A stretch of DNA of 64,000 nucleotides from Zhouia amylolytica (lineage in GTDB: Bacteria > Bacteroidota > Bacteroidia > Flavobacteriales > Flavobacteriaceae): assembly GCF_900116365.1 (NCBI RefSeq), contig NZ_FPAG01000004.1:1-64000 (forward strand). Reading direction: 5' to 3'. Below the pieces are notes generated by a model. It saw only the letters and a program-made list of their open reading frames with translations, ran no database searches and was not told the DNA's origin. Shown piece by piece: positions 16,701-25,657 of the stretch (position 1 is its first letter; the number at the start of each line of letters is the position of its first letter). Both the position numbers and the translations under genes were made by a program.

Positions 16701-19700
16701 TTTTAAGTGGAGATTTCAATGACAATAACACCCCTGATGCTGGTGATAGCCATACTATAATTAGGATGACCAACAACAGTATTTTAGATGGCTTTATTAT
16801 AGCTTACAGCTACGCTGATGGTACAGAAAATAACCCGGTAGCCATAGGACGTTCGGGAGGAGGTGTTTATAACAATGGAAACGACAATACCATTAATCAC
16901 TGTATTTTTAAAAATAATATAGCTCAAGGTGATGGGACGAATGGTGTTGGAGGAGCTATTGTAAGTTTTAGTACGGGCACATTAACCATTTATAACAGTG
17001 CTTTTTATGATAATGAAGCATCTGCAAACGGTGGTGCATTTTCTATAGAAAATGGAATAACCAAACTTATCAATTGTACGGTAGCTAATAATACAGCAAA
17101 CAAAGGAGGAGGTGTCCACTTTCATGGAGGGAATTTAGAAGCGATTAATACCATATTTTTTGATAATACAGGAACTAATGGTAATATCAACGATAATAAT
17201 CCTGGTGGTGGAGGAATAGGAACGGTAGCTTACTGTGCTTTTTACAACAGTACCACAGATAACAATGGCGAAATACCACCGAATATTACCGATGGCGGTA
17301 ATAATATTGCAGCTACAGCAGGTAGCGGCGGTGCAGGGACCGATCCACTTTTTACTGATACTGCGAATAACGACTTTAGCGTGTTACCTGCCAGTCTTGC
17401 CGTAAACACCGGAGATAATGCTGCCTATACCAATGCCGGCGGTAATTTAGCCACCGACACAGATATATCGGGCAACCCAAGGTTAATAGGAGATATTATT
17501 GATATGGGAGCCTATGAATCTGAGGGGATATTGGTAGATTTTACAATATCAGGAGGGTATTGTGTAGGAAATGAGGTAATCTTTACTGATAATTCATCTT
17601 CACCTAACGGAGCCATTGTAAGTTGGGAGTGGGATTTTGGAGACGGCAATACTTCAACAGATCAAAATCCTACACATATATATACTGATATAATTAATGC
17701 TGAAATAAAACTAAAAGTTATTGATATTATAGGAAAGGAAAATACTACAACAAAAACGTTTAGTGTACAATCACCAAAAGCAAAGTTTAATGCAAACCCT
17801 GCAGTCGGACAAAGATTTCCGCATACTGTGTTTTTTACAGATCAATCTACCTTACCAGATACATGGAATTGGGATTTTGGAGATGGAGGTACTTCAACAG
17901 CACAAAACCCAATACATACATATATTGCTGCAGGAGACTACACAGTAAACCTTACGGTAAAAGATACTATGAATGGATGTACTAGTAAAGCGACACATTT
18001 AATAAAAATAGTAACCCCAAAAGCGCAATTTAGTGTAGATGATACTTTGGGATGTGGACCCTTTACGGTAAACTTTACAGATGAATCTAAAATAGAAGGA
18101 AATGATACCGTAGAAGAATGGTTATGGGATTTTGGTGATGGTAATACTTCTACCGAACAAAACCCTACCCATACCTACGAATCAGTAGGAGTATATAATG
18201 TAAGTTTAACTATAAAAATGGCTATAACAGGATTAACAAATACCAATACGAAATCAAAATTTATACAAGTTGTAGGTCTGACTCCTGATTTTTCTTCAGA
18301 TGTAACAACTGGCTGTACGCCTTTAACAGTTAGTTTTACTGATAATACTGTTTTTTATGGTCCATCATCCGATTGGTTATGGGATTTTGGAGATGGTAAT
18401 ACGAGTAATGCAACAAGCCCTAAACATACATATACAACAGTAGGTGTTTTTGATGTGAGTTTAACAGTTACTGATATTGACGGATGTAGTAAAACAATTA
18501 TTAAAAAAGCATATATAAACACTACAGAAACTATAGCGCCTACGGTCTTAATCCAGAATATAACAGTACCGTTAGATGTTTCAGGGGTTGTAACGATAAC
18601 TGCTGCTGATATAGATAATGGCTCTTATGATAATTGTGAGGTAGACTCTATGAGTTTAGATAAAACTTCTTTTGATTGCTCAGATGTTGGAATTAATACG
18701 GTAACATTAACCGTTACAGATACCAGTGGAAATAGTAATACAGGAACAGCTATGGTAACTATAGAAGATGTTATCCCGCCTGTTCCTGATTTGATAAACC
18801 TACCTGCCCTTGAAAAGGAATGTGCTGTAACTTTTGCTGATATCCCGATCCCAACGGCTACGGATAACTGTGGCGGTGTGATTACAGTTACTCACGACGC
18901 TGCCCTGCCGATCACTACTCAGGGAACAACGGTGATTACGTGGACGTATAAAGATGCGAACGGCAATACGAGCATTCAGACACAAAGCATTATTATAGAA
19001 GATACCACCGCTCCTGTTGCTGACCTGGTGACACTGCCGGATTTCACTGCGGAGTGTGAAGTGACGAGCCTGATCCCACCAAGCGCTACAGATAATTGTG
19101 GCGGCGTGGTTACAGTTACCCACGATGCTACCTTGCCGATTACTACCCAGGGGGCCACAGTAGTTACGTGGACGTATAAAGATGCGAACGGCAATACGAG
19201 CACCCAGACACAAAACATTATTATAGAAGATACCACCGCTCCTGTTGCTGACCTGTCAACACTACCGGATTTCACTGCGGAGTGTGAAGTGACGAGCCTG
19301 ATCTCGCCAAGCGCTACAGATAATTGTGGCGGTATGGTAACAGTTAGCCACGATGCAACCTTGCCGATTTCTACCCAGGGGACCACAGTAGTTACGTGGA
19401 CGTATAAAGATGCGAACGGCAATACGAGCACCCAGACACAAAACATTATAATAGAAGACACTACCGCCCCTGTTGCTGACCTGTCAACACTACCGGAAAT
19501 TATAGCGGAGTGCGAAGTGATGAGCCTAACCCCGCCTACCGCTACAGATAATTGTAGTGGGATGGCAATGGTTACGCATGATGTCACTTTGCCAATAACA
19601 AAGCAAGGTACCACACTAGTAACCTGGACTTACCAAGATGCAAGCGGTAATAAAAGTATGCAAACACAAAATGTGATTATAGAAGATACCACAGCTCCTG

Positions 19701-20707
19701 TTGCTGATCATGCAATTTTGCCGGATATCACAGCCCAATGTGAGGTAAGTTGGCTATCCCTACCAACGGCCACCGATAACTGTTCAGGCCCAATTACAGT
19801 TACCCATGATGCGAACTTACCGATCAGTAAACATGGAGTTACTGTGGTTACATGGACCTATAAAGATGAAAGTGGTAATACGACTACACAGACACAAAAT
19901 GTAATTATTGCCGATACTGAGGCTCCGGAACTCATTTCTCAAATCGACCTTCAACCTACCGTATACTGCTATGAAGTTCCGGAGGTTCCTCAATTGGAAT
20001 TCTCAGATAATTGTGGCGATTCGGTAAATATAACTTACAGTGAAACGGAAGCTATATTAGGTGAGGGGTATCAAATTGTCCGCAACTGGATAGCCTCAGA
20101 TTCAGAAGGTAATGAGCAGATAATAGAACAAACCATAAAGGTGCTTCCTACTGAAATAACCACGCAGGATGCGACAGTTTGTATTACTGAAACGACAATC
20201 AATCTGTATAGTTTGATTGAAGGGGAATCAGGCAATGGAATTTGGGAATCTGATAATACCGGAATCACCTTAAAAGGTGCTGAAATTAGTCCTTCAGAAA
20301 TACCTGTCGGCACCTACAGTTTTACGTATACTGAACAATCAGGAATGTGTAGCAATCAAATAAGTGTTAAAGTCGAAATCGTCAATGATTGTATTGATGA
20401 TAGCGCTAACAATCCAAGAATTAAGATCTCAGATGTACTTACACCAAACGGAGATGGTATGAACGATTACTTCACCATAACAGGTCCTGATATCCATGGT
20501 GAACGAATATCATTATTGGTGTTTAACCGATGGGGACATATCGTATTTGAATCGGATAATTACCAAAACAACTGGAGCGGGAGTACCAGAACAAGTCATG
20601 TGGGTACTAAGGGTAAAGTAGCTTCCGGAACCTATTTCTATGTCATTAAAGTAGCAAATAGCAACATCAACCCGATCAAAGGAAATATTTATATCGGTAC
20701 AAAATAG
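13796..20707 (+). CDS. Giant T9SS-secreted adhesin with beta-helix, PKD and 76-residue repeats
   Basis: Start chosen at ATG 13796, where a signal peptide begins (MKHDTTLRNKRQWILLL, ending ..GIYAQ); longer frames overlap the previous gene. The product is about 2303 residues. Domains: N-terminal unique region (25-180); cadherin/Ig-like segments (~180-420); two right-handed beta-helix regions opening with LYVDSN..GTSW and LYVNAS..GSSW (~422-875 and ~876-1244); four PKD domains marked by WDFGDG (~1278, 1358, 1443, 1526); five or six HYR-like repeats (~1581-2040) with DNCGG and YKDANGNTS motifs; and a C-terminal type B sorting domain (~2208-2303: TPNGDGMNDYF, FNRWGHIVFES, GTYFYVI). Export by type IX secretion to the cell surface is expected. 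It precedes a PorP/SprF gene by 7 bases, the usual pairing for type B substrates. Ligand unknown. Confidence 0.9.
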   Translation: MKHDTTLRNKRQWILLLCIILTGGIYAQTLNFDMDDAVVYNSGEYISQSVTSGADTYTIEVRHATYTDRALLTDLGGGNQVFYFQAGGDTNPWVITFTKNGTPTEFTLNSMRYYAYNDDEISLVNQDNNIIAAATAYGSGTNGTVTITNTANATNISSFKILPETTVTLNNYGFDNINVSFPATNTAPVIGGTTASQSVNDNSTISPFSNITTTDADGYNLSATITLDDNAKGLLTGTGLSGSGPYTIASTTPADLQTKLRALSYNPTDNRTSTSETTTFTVVINDGADTDTDNTTTVISNAVAPVVMDVNVPSNATYTAGQNLDFTVNFNESINVATTGGIPQIAITIGSTIRYATYIAGSGTSSLVFRYTIQSGDIDTDGVAIGALTASGGTLRDSGEKDANLTLNNIGITTAVLVDAIPPPCSAATRLYVDSNATTGSNDGTSWTNAFTNLQDALNCIDEGEEIWVASGTYHPNSAPGTTLTNPTEFYFWMNKNIKLKGSYNPATNTQDFTNPSILSGDLGTTNTVHVLVTTNLNNTALVEGFTITKGAAIYHSGTITIGGQVIHYNRGGGIYNASSSPIFKNITISENKAQYGGGGMYNDSSSPAIVNLLSINNTVRGRYGGNSDSNAYGGGMLNSASSPTITNATFAYNTVRGGDGEMVVPGVGKDGGSGHGGGIHNEANSLATITNTVFIYNSAAGGGSQFGSAGAGYGAGIFNESSPSSLVNVTFNNNSATTNGGGMHSNASNTTLYNTVFYGNGADISSSGGSTFMGADNFSENYTGTGFTQLTANPFLAPALPKGKDGIWATPDDGLRLIATSPGIDAGNNANLPTDSFDLDGDGNTTESIPYDIAGEDRVQNTIVNIGAYEGVVSCPYPTATTLYVNASVSGGTNDGSSWANAYNNLQDAIWQTYICSNITEIWVAKGTYKPLNETTPIEIPEGVSLYGGFAGTETALSNRDWTANQTILSGDFNDNNTPDAGDSHTIIRMTNNSILDGFIIAYSYADGTENNPVAIGRSGGGVYNNGNDNTINHCIFKNNIAQGDGTNGVGGAIVSFSTGTLTIYNSAFYDNEASANGGAFSIENGITKLINCTVANNTANKGGGVHFHGGNLEAINTIFFDNTGTNGNINDNNPGGGGIGTVAYCAFYNSTTDNNGEIPPNITDGGNNIAATAGSGGAGTDPLFTDTANNDFSVLPASLAVNTGDNAAYTNAGGNLATDTDISGNPRLIGDIIDMGAYESEGILVDFTISGGYCVGNEVIFTDNSSSPNGAIVSWEWDFGDGNTSTDQNPTHIYTDIINAEIKLKVIDIIGKENTTTKTFSVQSPKAKFNANPAVGQRFPHTVFFTDQSTLPDTWNWDFGDGGTSTAQNPIHTYIAAGDYTVNLTVKDTMNGCTSKATHLIKIVTPKAQFSVDDTLGCGPFTVNFTDESKIEGNDTVEEWLWDFGDGNTSTEQNPTHTYESVGVYNVSLTIKMAITGLTNTNTKSKFIQVVGLTPDFSSDVTTGCTPLTVSFTDNTVFYGPSSDWLWDFGDGNTSNATSPKHTYTTVGVFDVSLTVTDIDGCSKTIIKKAYINTTETIAPTVLIQNITVPLDVSGVVTITAADIDNGSYDNCEVDSMSLDKTSFDCSDVGINTVTLTVTDTSGNSNTGTAMVTIEDVIPPVPDLINLPALEKECAVTFADIPIPTATDNCGGVITVTHDAALPITTQGTTVITWTYKDANGNTSIQTQSIIIEDTTAPVADLVTLPDFTAECEVTSLIPPSATDNCGGVVTVTHDATLPITTQGATVVTWTYKDANGNTSTQTQNIIIEDTTAPVADLSTLPDFTAECEVTSLISPSATDNCGGMVTVSHDATLPISTQGTTVVTWTYKDANGNTSTQTQNIIIEDTTAPVADLSTLPEIIAECEVMSLTPPTATDNCSGMAMVTHDVTLPITKQGTTLVTWTYQDASGNKSMQTQNVIIEDTTAPVADHAILPDITAQCEVSWLSLPTATDNCSGPITVTHDANLPISKHGVTVVTWTYKDESGNTTTQTQNVIIADTEAPELISQIDLQPTVYCYEVPEVPQLEFSDNCGDSVNITYSETEAILGEGYQIVRNWIASDSEGNEQIIEQTIKVLPTEITTQDATVCITETTINLYSLIEGESGNGIWESDNTGITLKGAEISPSEIPVGTYSFTYTEQSGMCSNQISVKVEIVNDCIDDSANNPRIKISDVLTPNGDGMNDYFTITGPDIHGERISLLVFNRWGHIVFESDNYQNNWSGSTRTSHVGTKGKVASGTYFYVIKVANSNINPIKGNIYIGTK
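18767..19913 (+). repeat. Coding tandem repeats, 228 bp each
   Basis: The GAA-GAT-ACC-type boundary recurs at 19001, 19229, 19457, 19685 and 19913, giving four units of exactly 228 bases (76 residues), preceded by one of 234. The units at 19001-19457 are almost identical in DNA, which points to recent duplication or gene conversion. Confidence 0.85.
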
Positions 20708-20714
20708 AAGAGTA

Positions 20715-21638
20715 ATGAAGCAGTATATCACATTTTTATTAATGATTTTTGGGTTTGTCAATATGGTGGCACAACAAACACCGCAATTCACACAATACCT
20801 GTATAATCCAACCAGTATCAACCCTGCCTTTGCAGGAAGCACTAATAGCTTGTCAGCAATAGTAATGCACCGATCCCAGTGGACAGGATTTGATGGAGCT
20901 CCATCTACAAATACAGTATCCATTCACTCACCTTTGCGAAACGAGAAAGTAGGTTTGGGTTTTTCTTTTATAAACGATGGATTGGGAAATGAAACTTTTA
21001 ATTACTTGTACGGTGATTTTTCATATACCATTCAGTTCAATGAAAAAATAAAGATGGCCTTTGGTCTGAAAGCCGGATTTACCCAATATGCGTTAAGTGA
21101 TCAGCTTTTGAATAAACCCGATGTTCAAAATGATCCATACTTCAATGCTTATAACGATCAATGGAACCCAAATATCGGGGTGGGAATGTATATGTTTGGT
21201 GATCGATGGTATGGCGCAGTATCAGTACCTCAAATGCTTAGCAATAAATATATAGATGCCGCTTCTGATGGTGTTGAGTATAAAGCAGCAGAAAAATCCA
21301 GCCTGTATATTACTGGTGGGTATGTTTTTACCTTAGGTAACGAAGTGGTATTTAAACCAACTACTATGTTAAGGGCCACAGATGGTGTGCCAATGTCATT
21401 AGATTTCGGAACCAACTTTATGTTCTATAATAAGATTTGGTTAGGAGTAAATTACCGTTTAGACAGCTTCGATACGCTCGGAGCGCTGGGAAGTTTCAAA
21501 ATCGGAAATAATTTGCAATTGGGTTATGCTTATGAGTTTCCGGTTTCGGGAATAAGACCTTACACAGGTGGAACACATGAATTCTTTTTACGATACGATT
21601 TCAAGACAATAATAAATAAAGGCACGACTTATTTTTAG
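20715..21638 (+). CDS. PorP/SprF-family outer-membrane protein (T9SS partner)
   Basis: A 307-residue protein with a signal peptide (ending ..MVAQQ) and the family's N-terminal pattern QTPQFTQYLYNPTSINPAFAGS followed by HRSQW. The rest is an outer-membrane beta-barrel ending in FFLRYDF. PorP/SprF proteins act in type IX secretion and anchor type B substrates; SprF handles SprB in Flavobacterium. Here it follows the giant adhesin by 7 bases and ends at a strong terminator, so it is most likely its dedicated partner. Confidence 0.92.
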   Translation: MKQYITFLLMIFGFVNMVAQQTPQFTQYLYNPTSINPAFAGSTNSLSAIVMHRSQWTGFDGAPSTNTVSIHSPLRNEKVGLGFSFINDGLGNETFNYLYGDFSYTIQFNEKIKMAFGLKAGFTQYALSDQLLNKPDVQNDPYFNAYNDQWNPNIGVGMYMFGDRWYGAVSVPQMLSNKYIDAASDGVEYKAAEKSSLYITGGYVFTLGNEVVFKPTTMLRATDGVPMSLDFGTNFMFYNKIWLGVNYRLDSFDTLGALGSFKIGNNLQLGYAYEFPVSGIRPYTGGTHEFFLRYDFKTIINKGTTYF

Positions 21639-21708
21639 GGTAAAAGGTTAATAATATTCGGGGGAAATTAATGATCATTATTACTCTAAATGAAAAAGGC
21701 TTTTTATC

Positions 21709-21739
21709 AAAAAGTCTCAGCTAGCTGAGACTTTTTTTT
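21709..21739 (+). terminator. Strong rho-independent terminator
   Basis: AAAGTCTCAG-CTAG-CTGAGACTTT stem followed by a T run, 70 bases after the PorP/SprF stop. It is a perfect inverted repeat. Confidence 0.92.
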
Positions 21740-21819
21740 AAACAATAGTAGATCATTGTAATAGTTCATTTTAACATTACACAACGGGAAAGAATAGTAT
21801 TATTTTATAATCTTCCCCT

Positions 21820-21827
21820 TATATTTG
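21820..21827 (+). promoter_or_regulatory. Candidate -7 element of the histidine kinase gene
   Basis: TATATTTG matches the flavobacterial TAnnTTTG consensus. It ends only 4 bases before the GTG start, which would make the mRNA leaderless or nearly so. No good TTG is seen at the -33 position. Confidence 0.45.
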
Positions 21828-21831
21828 CTCT

Positions 21832-23883
21832 GTGTTTAAAGTACTACAAATTTTATCGTGTATTCTCTTATTCCTGTTTATAGACAGTGGAGTTTCTCTT
21901 GCTCAGATTACTGATGGGCATACTGAAGATCCTGAGGAGTCATTAAAAAAATTAGTGACCTTAAAGAGTGATACAACTAGAATAACATTTCTAACCAACT
22001 TGTTAGACACCTATAAGCTCGAAAGTAAAAGTGTGGCCGATACCATTTATACCTATCAAAAAAAGGCTTTAACATATAAGCAGTGGGAGGAAGCCATAAA
22101 AATGGTTAATGCTTTGGGGAACTATTATATATACAAAGAAATTAACCATAAAAAGGCCTATGAATTACTTAAAAGTTATCAGGAATTTATAGATCATAAT
22201 AATGATAATAAGCAAATCGCCAATTATTATATAACCTATGCAGAGGCGGCCACCTATATGCAACTTTTTAAAACTTCTTTGATCATATTAAATAACGGAA
22301 TCGATTTTTTAGAGTCCCAAAAAGATTCTTCCCTTTATGAATATGGATATGCCTATCTAAAAGCTGGAGAAAATAGCGATAAGATAAATGATATTACCAA
22401 TAGCGTAGCTTATTACGAAAGAGCAAAGGAAATATTTACGAACCAGAAAAATGAATTAATGTATTTATGGGCTCAAAATGGCTTGGCCCAACTGTACAGT
22501 AAAAATGGACTTTATGATCGGGCACGGGAAGCACGGCTGGAAGTTTTTGAAAAAGGGAGTGCACTAAAAGAATTTCAGTTAGTAGCTATTGCCCGTTTAG
22601 GTGCTTGTAATGAAGCAAATGAACAAGGAAATGCAGAAGAAGAACTTTATCAAATTCGAACGGCACTCAACGAACGCAACAACAAATCAGATGTACAAGG
22701 TATTGTAGATATACTAACCTTGTCGTATGCCGTTTCAGCTTTTGCCAGAAATGGAATCTTAGACACCTCCGATATTTATAAAAAAGAACTAAATGCAAAG
22801 ATTGACCCTTTTCTCAATAATCCATTTCTCAGCACCTATTATTATTCAGCTCTAAGTCAAAATGCCCTTACACATAATCAATTAAATAAGGCAGAAGAAT
22901 ATGCAATTAAAGCCTTGAATGGAGTTAAATCCTCTGAAGATGTGCAAAGTATTTTGCGTTTAGAACGCCTATTAGGTCTAATTTATGAGAAAAAGGAAGA
23001 CCTGAAAAAAGCAGTTCTACACCATAAAAACTATTCCAGAGTTAAAGATTCAATTAACAATGTAATCTCCAGACGGAAATATGCTTATGTGCAGACGCAG
23101 TTTGAAACGGCGCGAAAAGATCTCGAAATCACACGTCAAAAACAGGATATAGAACTGCTAAATGCAGAAAATAAAGAAAAGACGTTTTGGTTCCTTTTTG
23201 GTGGATTGATTCTGATTGGCACCTCCGGGTTTTTGTGGGTGTACCGCTCCCATAGCTTTGCCAAAAAGAAGCATGCCTTAACCAAACATTATTCTCAGGA
23301 GTTGTTATTAAGTCAGGAGAAAGAAAGAGAATATATTTCAAGGGAGTTACATGATAGTGTAGGGCAACATCTCACCTTGTTGACAAAGAAAGTAAGAGAT
23401 CTTGATCAACAGGATTTATTGGAATTATCACAACAGACACTTGAGGAAGTTAGATCTGTATCCAGAGGTTTGCACCCACCGGCTTTAGACAACCTGGGAA
23501 TAACGAAAGCAGTAAGTCACCTTATCTATAGTTTTGATGAGAAGTATAATATTATTTTTACTCCTGAAATCGAGTTCATAGATGAGTGTTTTAATAAAGA
23601 ACAAAATATTAATTTATACCGCTTCGTTCAGGAGGCTATGACCAATATTGTAAAACATGCTCAGGCTACAGAAGTTATCATAGAAATTAAGAAAAAAGAA
23701 GGAAGAACTATCGAGGTTTATATTGAAGATAATGGTATTGGCTTTGACTTCCATGATAAAAAGAAACTAAACAGCCTTGGCTTGAAAACAATGAAAGAAC
23801 GTATCCTTATAATGCAGGGAGCGTTTTATTTAGATACCACCATAAATAAAGGCACAACTATAAAAGCTAAAATACCTTATTAA
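21832..23883 (+). CDS. TPR-containing sensor histidine kinase (NarX/HisKA_3 type)
   Basis: A 683-residue membrane kinase. Start is GTG 21832, needed for the signal peptide (FKVLQILSCILLFLF..LAQ). It has a periplasmic, all-helical TPR-like region (~40-410), a coiled stretch, one membrane segment (~440-460: FWFLFGGLILIGTSGFLWVY), a HisKA_3 dimerisation domain with the phospho-accepting His in SRELHDSVGQH, and an ATPase domain with N-box (EAMTNIVKHA), DNGIGFD and LGLKTMKERI. The response regulator gene follows after 1 base. The setting suggests control of the surface genes upstream, but the terminator at 21709 separates the transcripts. Confidence 0.92.
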   Translation: MFKVLQILSCILLFLFIDSGVSLAQITDGHTEDPEESLKKLVTLKSDTTRITFLTNLLDTYKLESKSVADTIYTYQKKALTYKQWEEAIKMVNALGNYYIYKEINHKKAYELLKSYQEFIDHNNDNKQIANYYITYAEAATYMQLFKTSLIILNNGIDFLESQKDSSLYEYGYAYLKAGENSDKINDITNSVAYYERAKEIFTNQKNELMYLWAQNGLAQLYSKNGLYDRAREARLEVFEKGSALKEFQLVAIARLGACNEANEQGNAEEELYQIRTALNERNNKSDVQGIVDILTLSYAVSAFARNGILDTSDIYKKELNAKIDPFLNNPFLSTYYYSALSQNALTHNQLNKAEEYAIKALNGVKSSEDVQSILRLERLLGLIYEKKEDLKKAVLHHKNYSRVKDSINNVISRRKYAYVQTQFETARKDLEITRQKQDIELLNAENKEKTFWFLFGGLILIGTSGFLWVYRSHSFAKKKHALTKHYSQELLLSQEKEREYISRELHDSVGQHLTLLTKKVRDLDQQDLLELSQQTLEEVRSVSRGLHPPALDNLGITKAVSHLIYSFDEKYNIIFTPEIEFIDECFNKEQNINLYRFVQEAMTNIVKHAQATEVIIEIKKKEGRTIEVYIEDNGIGFDFHDKKKLNSLGLKTMKERILIMQGAFYLDTTINKGTTIKAKIPY

Positions 23884-23884
23884 A

Positions 23885-24529
23885 ATGAAAAAAATGCCCC
23901 GAATACTTGTTGCTGATGATCATCCATTATTGCTAAAAGGATTGGTTGAGGAATTAGTATCAAACAAGCATCATGTACTTGCGAAAGCAAATAATGGTAT
24001 GGAAGCATTGGAACGTATTCTCAGTAAGGAACCCGATATAGCCATTCTCGATGTTGAAATGCCCCTCCTTACCGGTATTGAGGTAGTAAAAAAAGCAAGA
24101 GAGGAAGGAAGCCTTGCAAAGTTTATTATACTCACCTCTTATAAAGAAGAAGGACTAATATACGAAGCACAACAATTAGGGATTGATGGATATTTACTCA
24201 AAGAAGAACCCTTTTCGGAAATAGAAAAATGTATTGGTGAAATTTGTAAAGGAGCCACCTACTTTAGCAATACATTTAACCGGGTATTGGAAGCTGAAAT
24301 AAATCCCCAACTTCAAAAACTAAAACTCCTTTCTCCTTCCGAAAGAACAATCCTCAGACTGGTGGCCCAATCCAAAACCTCTAAAGAGATCGCAGAACAA
24401 TTGGTGATATCTATCCGAACGGTTCAAAAACACCGTACTAACATTATTCAAAAGTTGGGACTGGAAAACTACGAAGACCAATTAATCTCCTGGACTCAAA
24501 AATACAAAGAACTGATTTTAGCTTTATAA
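23885..24529 (+). CDS. NarL/LuxR-type response regulator
   Basis: A 214-residue protein. The receiver domain has the acidic pocket (ADDHPLL, Asp11-Asp12), the phospho-acceptor Asp56 in AILDVEMP, and the conserved Thr/Lys positions (ILTSYKE, YLLKEE). The C-terminal LuxR helix-turn-helix reads LSPSERTILRLVAQSKTSKEIAEQL..SIRTVQKHRTNI. It begins 1 base after the kinase stop, so the two are translationally coupled. It is a DNA-binding partner of the kinase; targets are not shown. Confidence 0.95.
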   Translation: MKKMPRILVADDHPLLLKGLVEELVSNKHHVLAKANNGMEALERILSKEPDIAILDVEMPLLTGIEVVKKAREEGSLAKFIILTSYKEEGLIYEAQQLGIDGYLLKEEPFSEIEKCIGEICKGATYFSNTFNRVLEAEINPQLQKLKLLSPSERTILRLVAQSKTSKEIAEQLVISIRTVQKHRTNIIQKLGLENYEDQLISWTQKYKELILAL

Positions 24530-24694
24530 AATATAAGACATTTCTTTCAGTATTATCGCGAGAATTGCGTTAGAAGACTTTATCAAAATGTTGTCAATAT
24601 TATATTCAATTTCCACCAATTGTCATTGCAAACCATGTAATCGTTAGGTATGACGATCTCAACAAGGATAACAGATTAAATATTAGATCAATTG

Positions 24695-24715
24695 ATTCCG
24701 TAACAAGTACGGAAT
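24695..24715. repeat. 21-bp palindromic repeat (module B)
   Basis: ATTCCGTAACAAGTACGGAAT followed by GACA; a perfect outer palindrome with compensating changes in both arms (GTA/TAC). Confidence 0.75.
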
Positions 24716-24750
24716 GACAAAGAAGTGCAGAATGAAAATCAGGGCATAAA

Positions 24751-24791
24751 ACAATTTCCCCCTTTAGGGGTGCAGGGGGAAAGAAATTGTT
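24751..24791. repeat. ~40-bp hairpin repeat (module C)
   Basis: AACAATTTCCCCC..AGGGG..GAAATTGTT, followed by a full module D. Confidence 0.75.
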
Positions 24792-24799
24792 TTCGGCAA

Positions 24800-24903
24800 C
24801 GTCATTGCGAGTCTTGCGATAGCAAGGCGTGGCAATCTCTTCAAGAATAGTTACTAGCTTCCAAAAGATCGCCGCACGACACTGTTTTCCGTTCGCGATG
24901 ACG
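24800..24903. repeat. 104-bp palindromic repeat (module D)
   Basis: Full copy with both inverted arm pairs. The downstream tail (GCAGTAGTTTTGAATTAAGG) is shared with 1744-1770. Confidence 0.85.
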
Positions 24904-25010
24904 GTTTGTTTGCAGTAGTTTTGAATTAAGGTGTAAAATTAAGTCGCCATAGGGTTTGGCAGGCGAGGTTAAGTTACCTTAATTGGTTAAGAATGTTGAT
25001 AGGAGTGTAC

Positions 25011-25119
25011 CCCCGTCGGCAGTATATATGAATTTAATCCGTTAAAAATGGTCGAAGCCTTGGAGACCATTTAGGATAAAATTCATGGTTTTGCGATAGC
25101 AAAAATACCTCTCGACGGG
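25011..25119. repeat. 109-bp structured intergenic element, copy A3
   Basis: Third copy, same length as 105-213 and 12132-12240. Its 3' tail carries an extra ~60 bases (about 25148-25205) absent from copy A1's otherwise matching tail. Confidence 0.85.
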
Positions 25120-25345
25120 CATCCTTTCTTTTGGTTCGTTTTCTTTACTCACGTCCTTATTATTTTTGTCAACGTGTTCGTGAATACTATGTATTTGGAT
25201 GGGCAATTGCGCAGCACATCATGAACCCCTTATAAAACAATAAGCAAATTGGTGAATAAAAGAAATGAATAAAAAATAAACATGCCTTTTTCATTCAGTT
25301 GAACAGTTCCTTGTCAGGAGAAAAGATCGAATATTTGAACAATAG

Positions 25346-25366
25346 ATTCCGCAACACATGCGGAAT
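25346..25366. repeat. 21-bp palindromic repeat (module B)
   Basis: ATTCCGCAACACATGCGGAAT followed by GACA and a second half-copy (AAGTACGGAAGGACA). Confidence 0.75.
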
Positions 25367-25417
25367 GACAAACAAGTACGGAAGGACACGTTCAGATGCT
25401 GACTCATTTTTGATTAG

Positions 25418-25438
25418 ATTCCGCAACAAGTGCGGAAT
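25418..25438. repeat. 21-bp palindromic repeat (module B)
   Basis: ATTCCGCAACAAGTGCGGAAT, identical to the copy at 12364. Confidence 0.75.
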
Positions 25439-25452
25439 GACAAAAGGAAGAA

Positions 25453-25492
25453 AACAATTTCCCCCTTTAGGGGTGCAGGGGGAAAGAAATTG
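25453..25492. repeat. ~40-bp hairpin repeat (module C)
   Basis: AACAATTTCCCCC..AGGGG..GAAATTGC; directly followed by a full module D. Confidence 0.75.
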
Positions 25493-25497
25493 CATTA

Positions 25498-25601
25498 CGT
25501 CATTGCGAGCCTTGCGCTAGCAAGGCGTGGCAATCTCACCAATAAGAGTTACTATCCTTCAAAAGATCGCCGCACTACACTTCGTTCCGTTCGCGATGAC
25601 G
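25498..25601. repeat. 104-bp palindromic repeat (module D)
   Basis: Full copy; 698 bases after the previous D start. Confidence 0.85.
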
Positions 25602-25636
25602 GGTTGGTTTCGACTTTCCCCTTTCCCCTTCAATAG

Positions 25637-25657
25637 ATTCAGCAATAAATACGGAAT
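25637..25657. repeat. 21-bp palindromic repeat (module B)
   Basis: ATTCAGCAATAAATACGGAAT, a slightly decayed copy close to the stop of the minus-strand acyltransferase. Confidence 0.65.

Noticed and set aside
18800-19614. Long antisense ORFs (137 and 212 codons) opposite the adhesin repeats
   Set aside because: They exist because the 228-bp coding repeats lack stops in those antisense frames; the adhesin frame is the real one.
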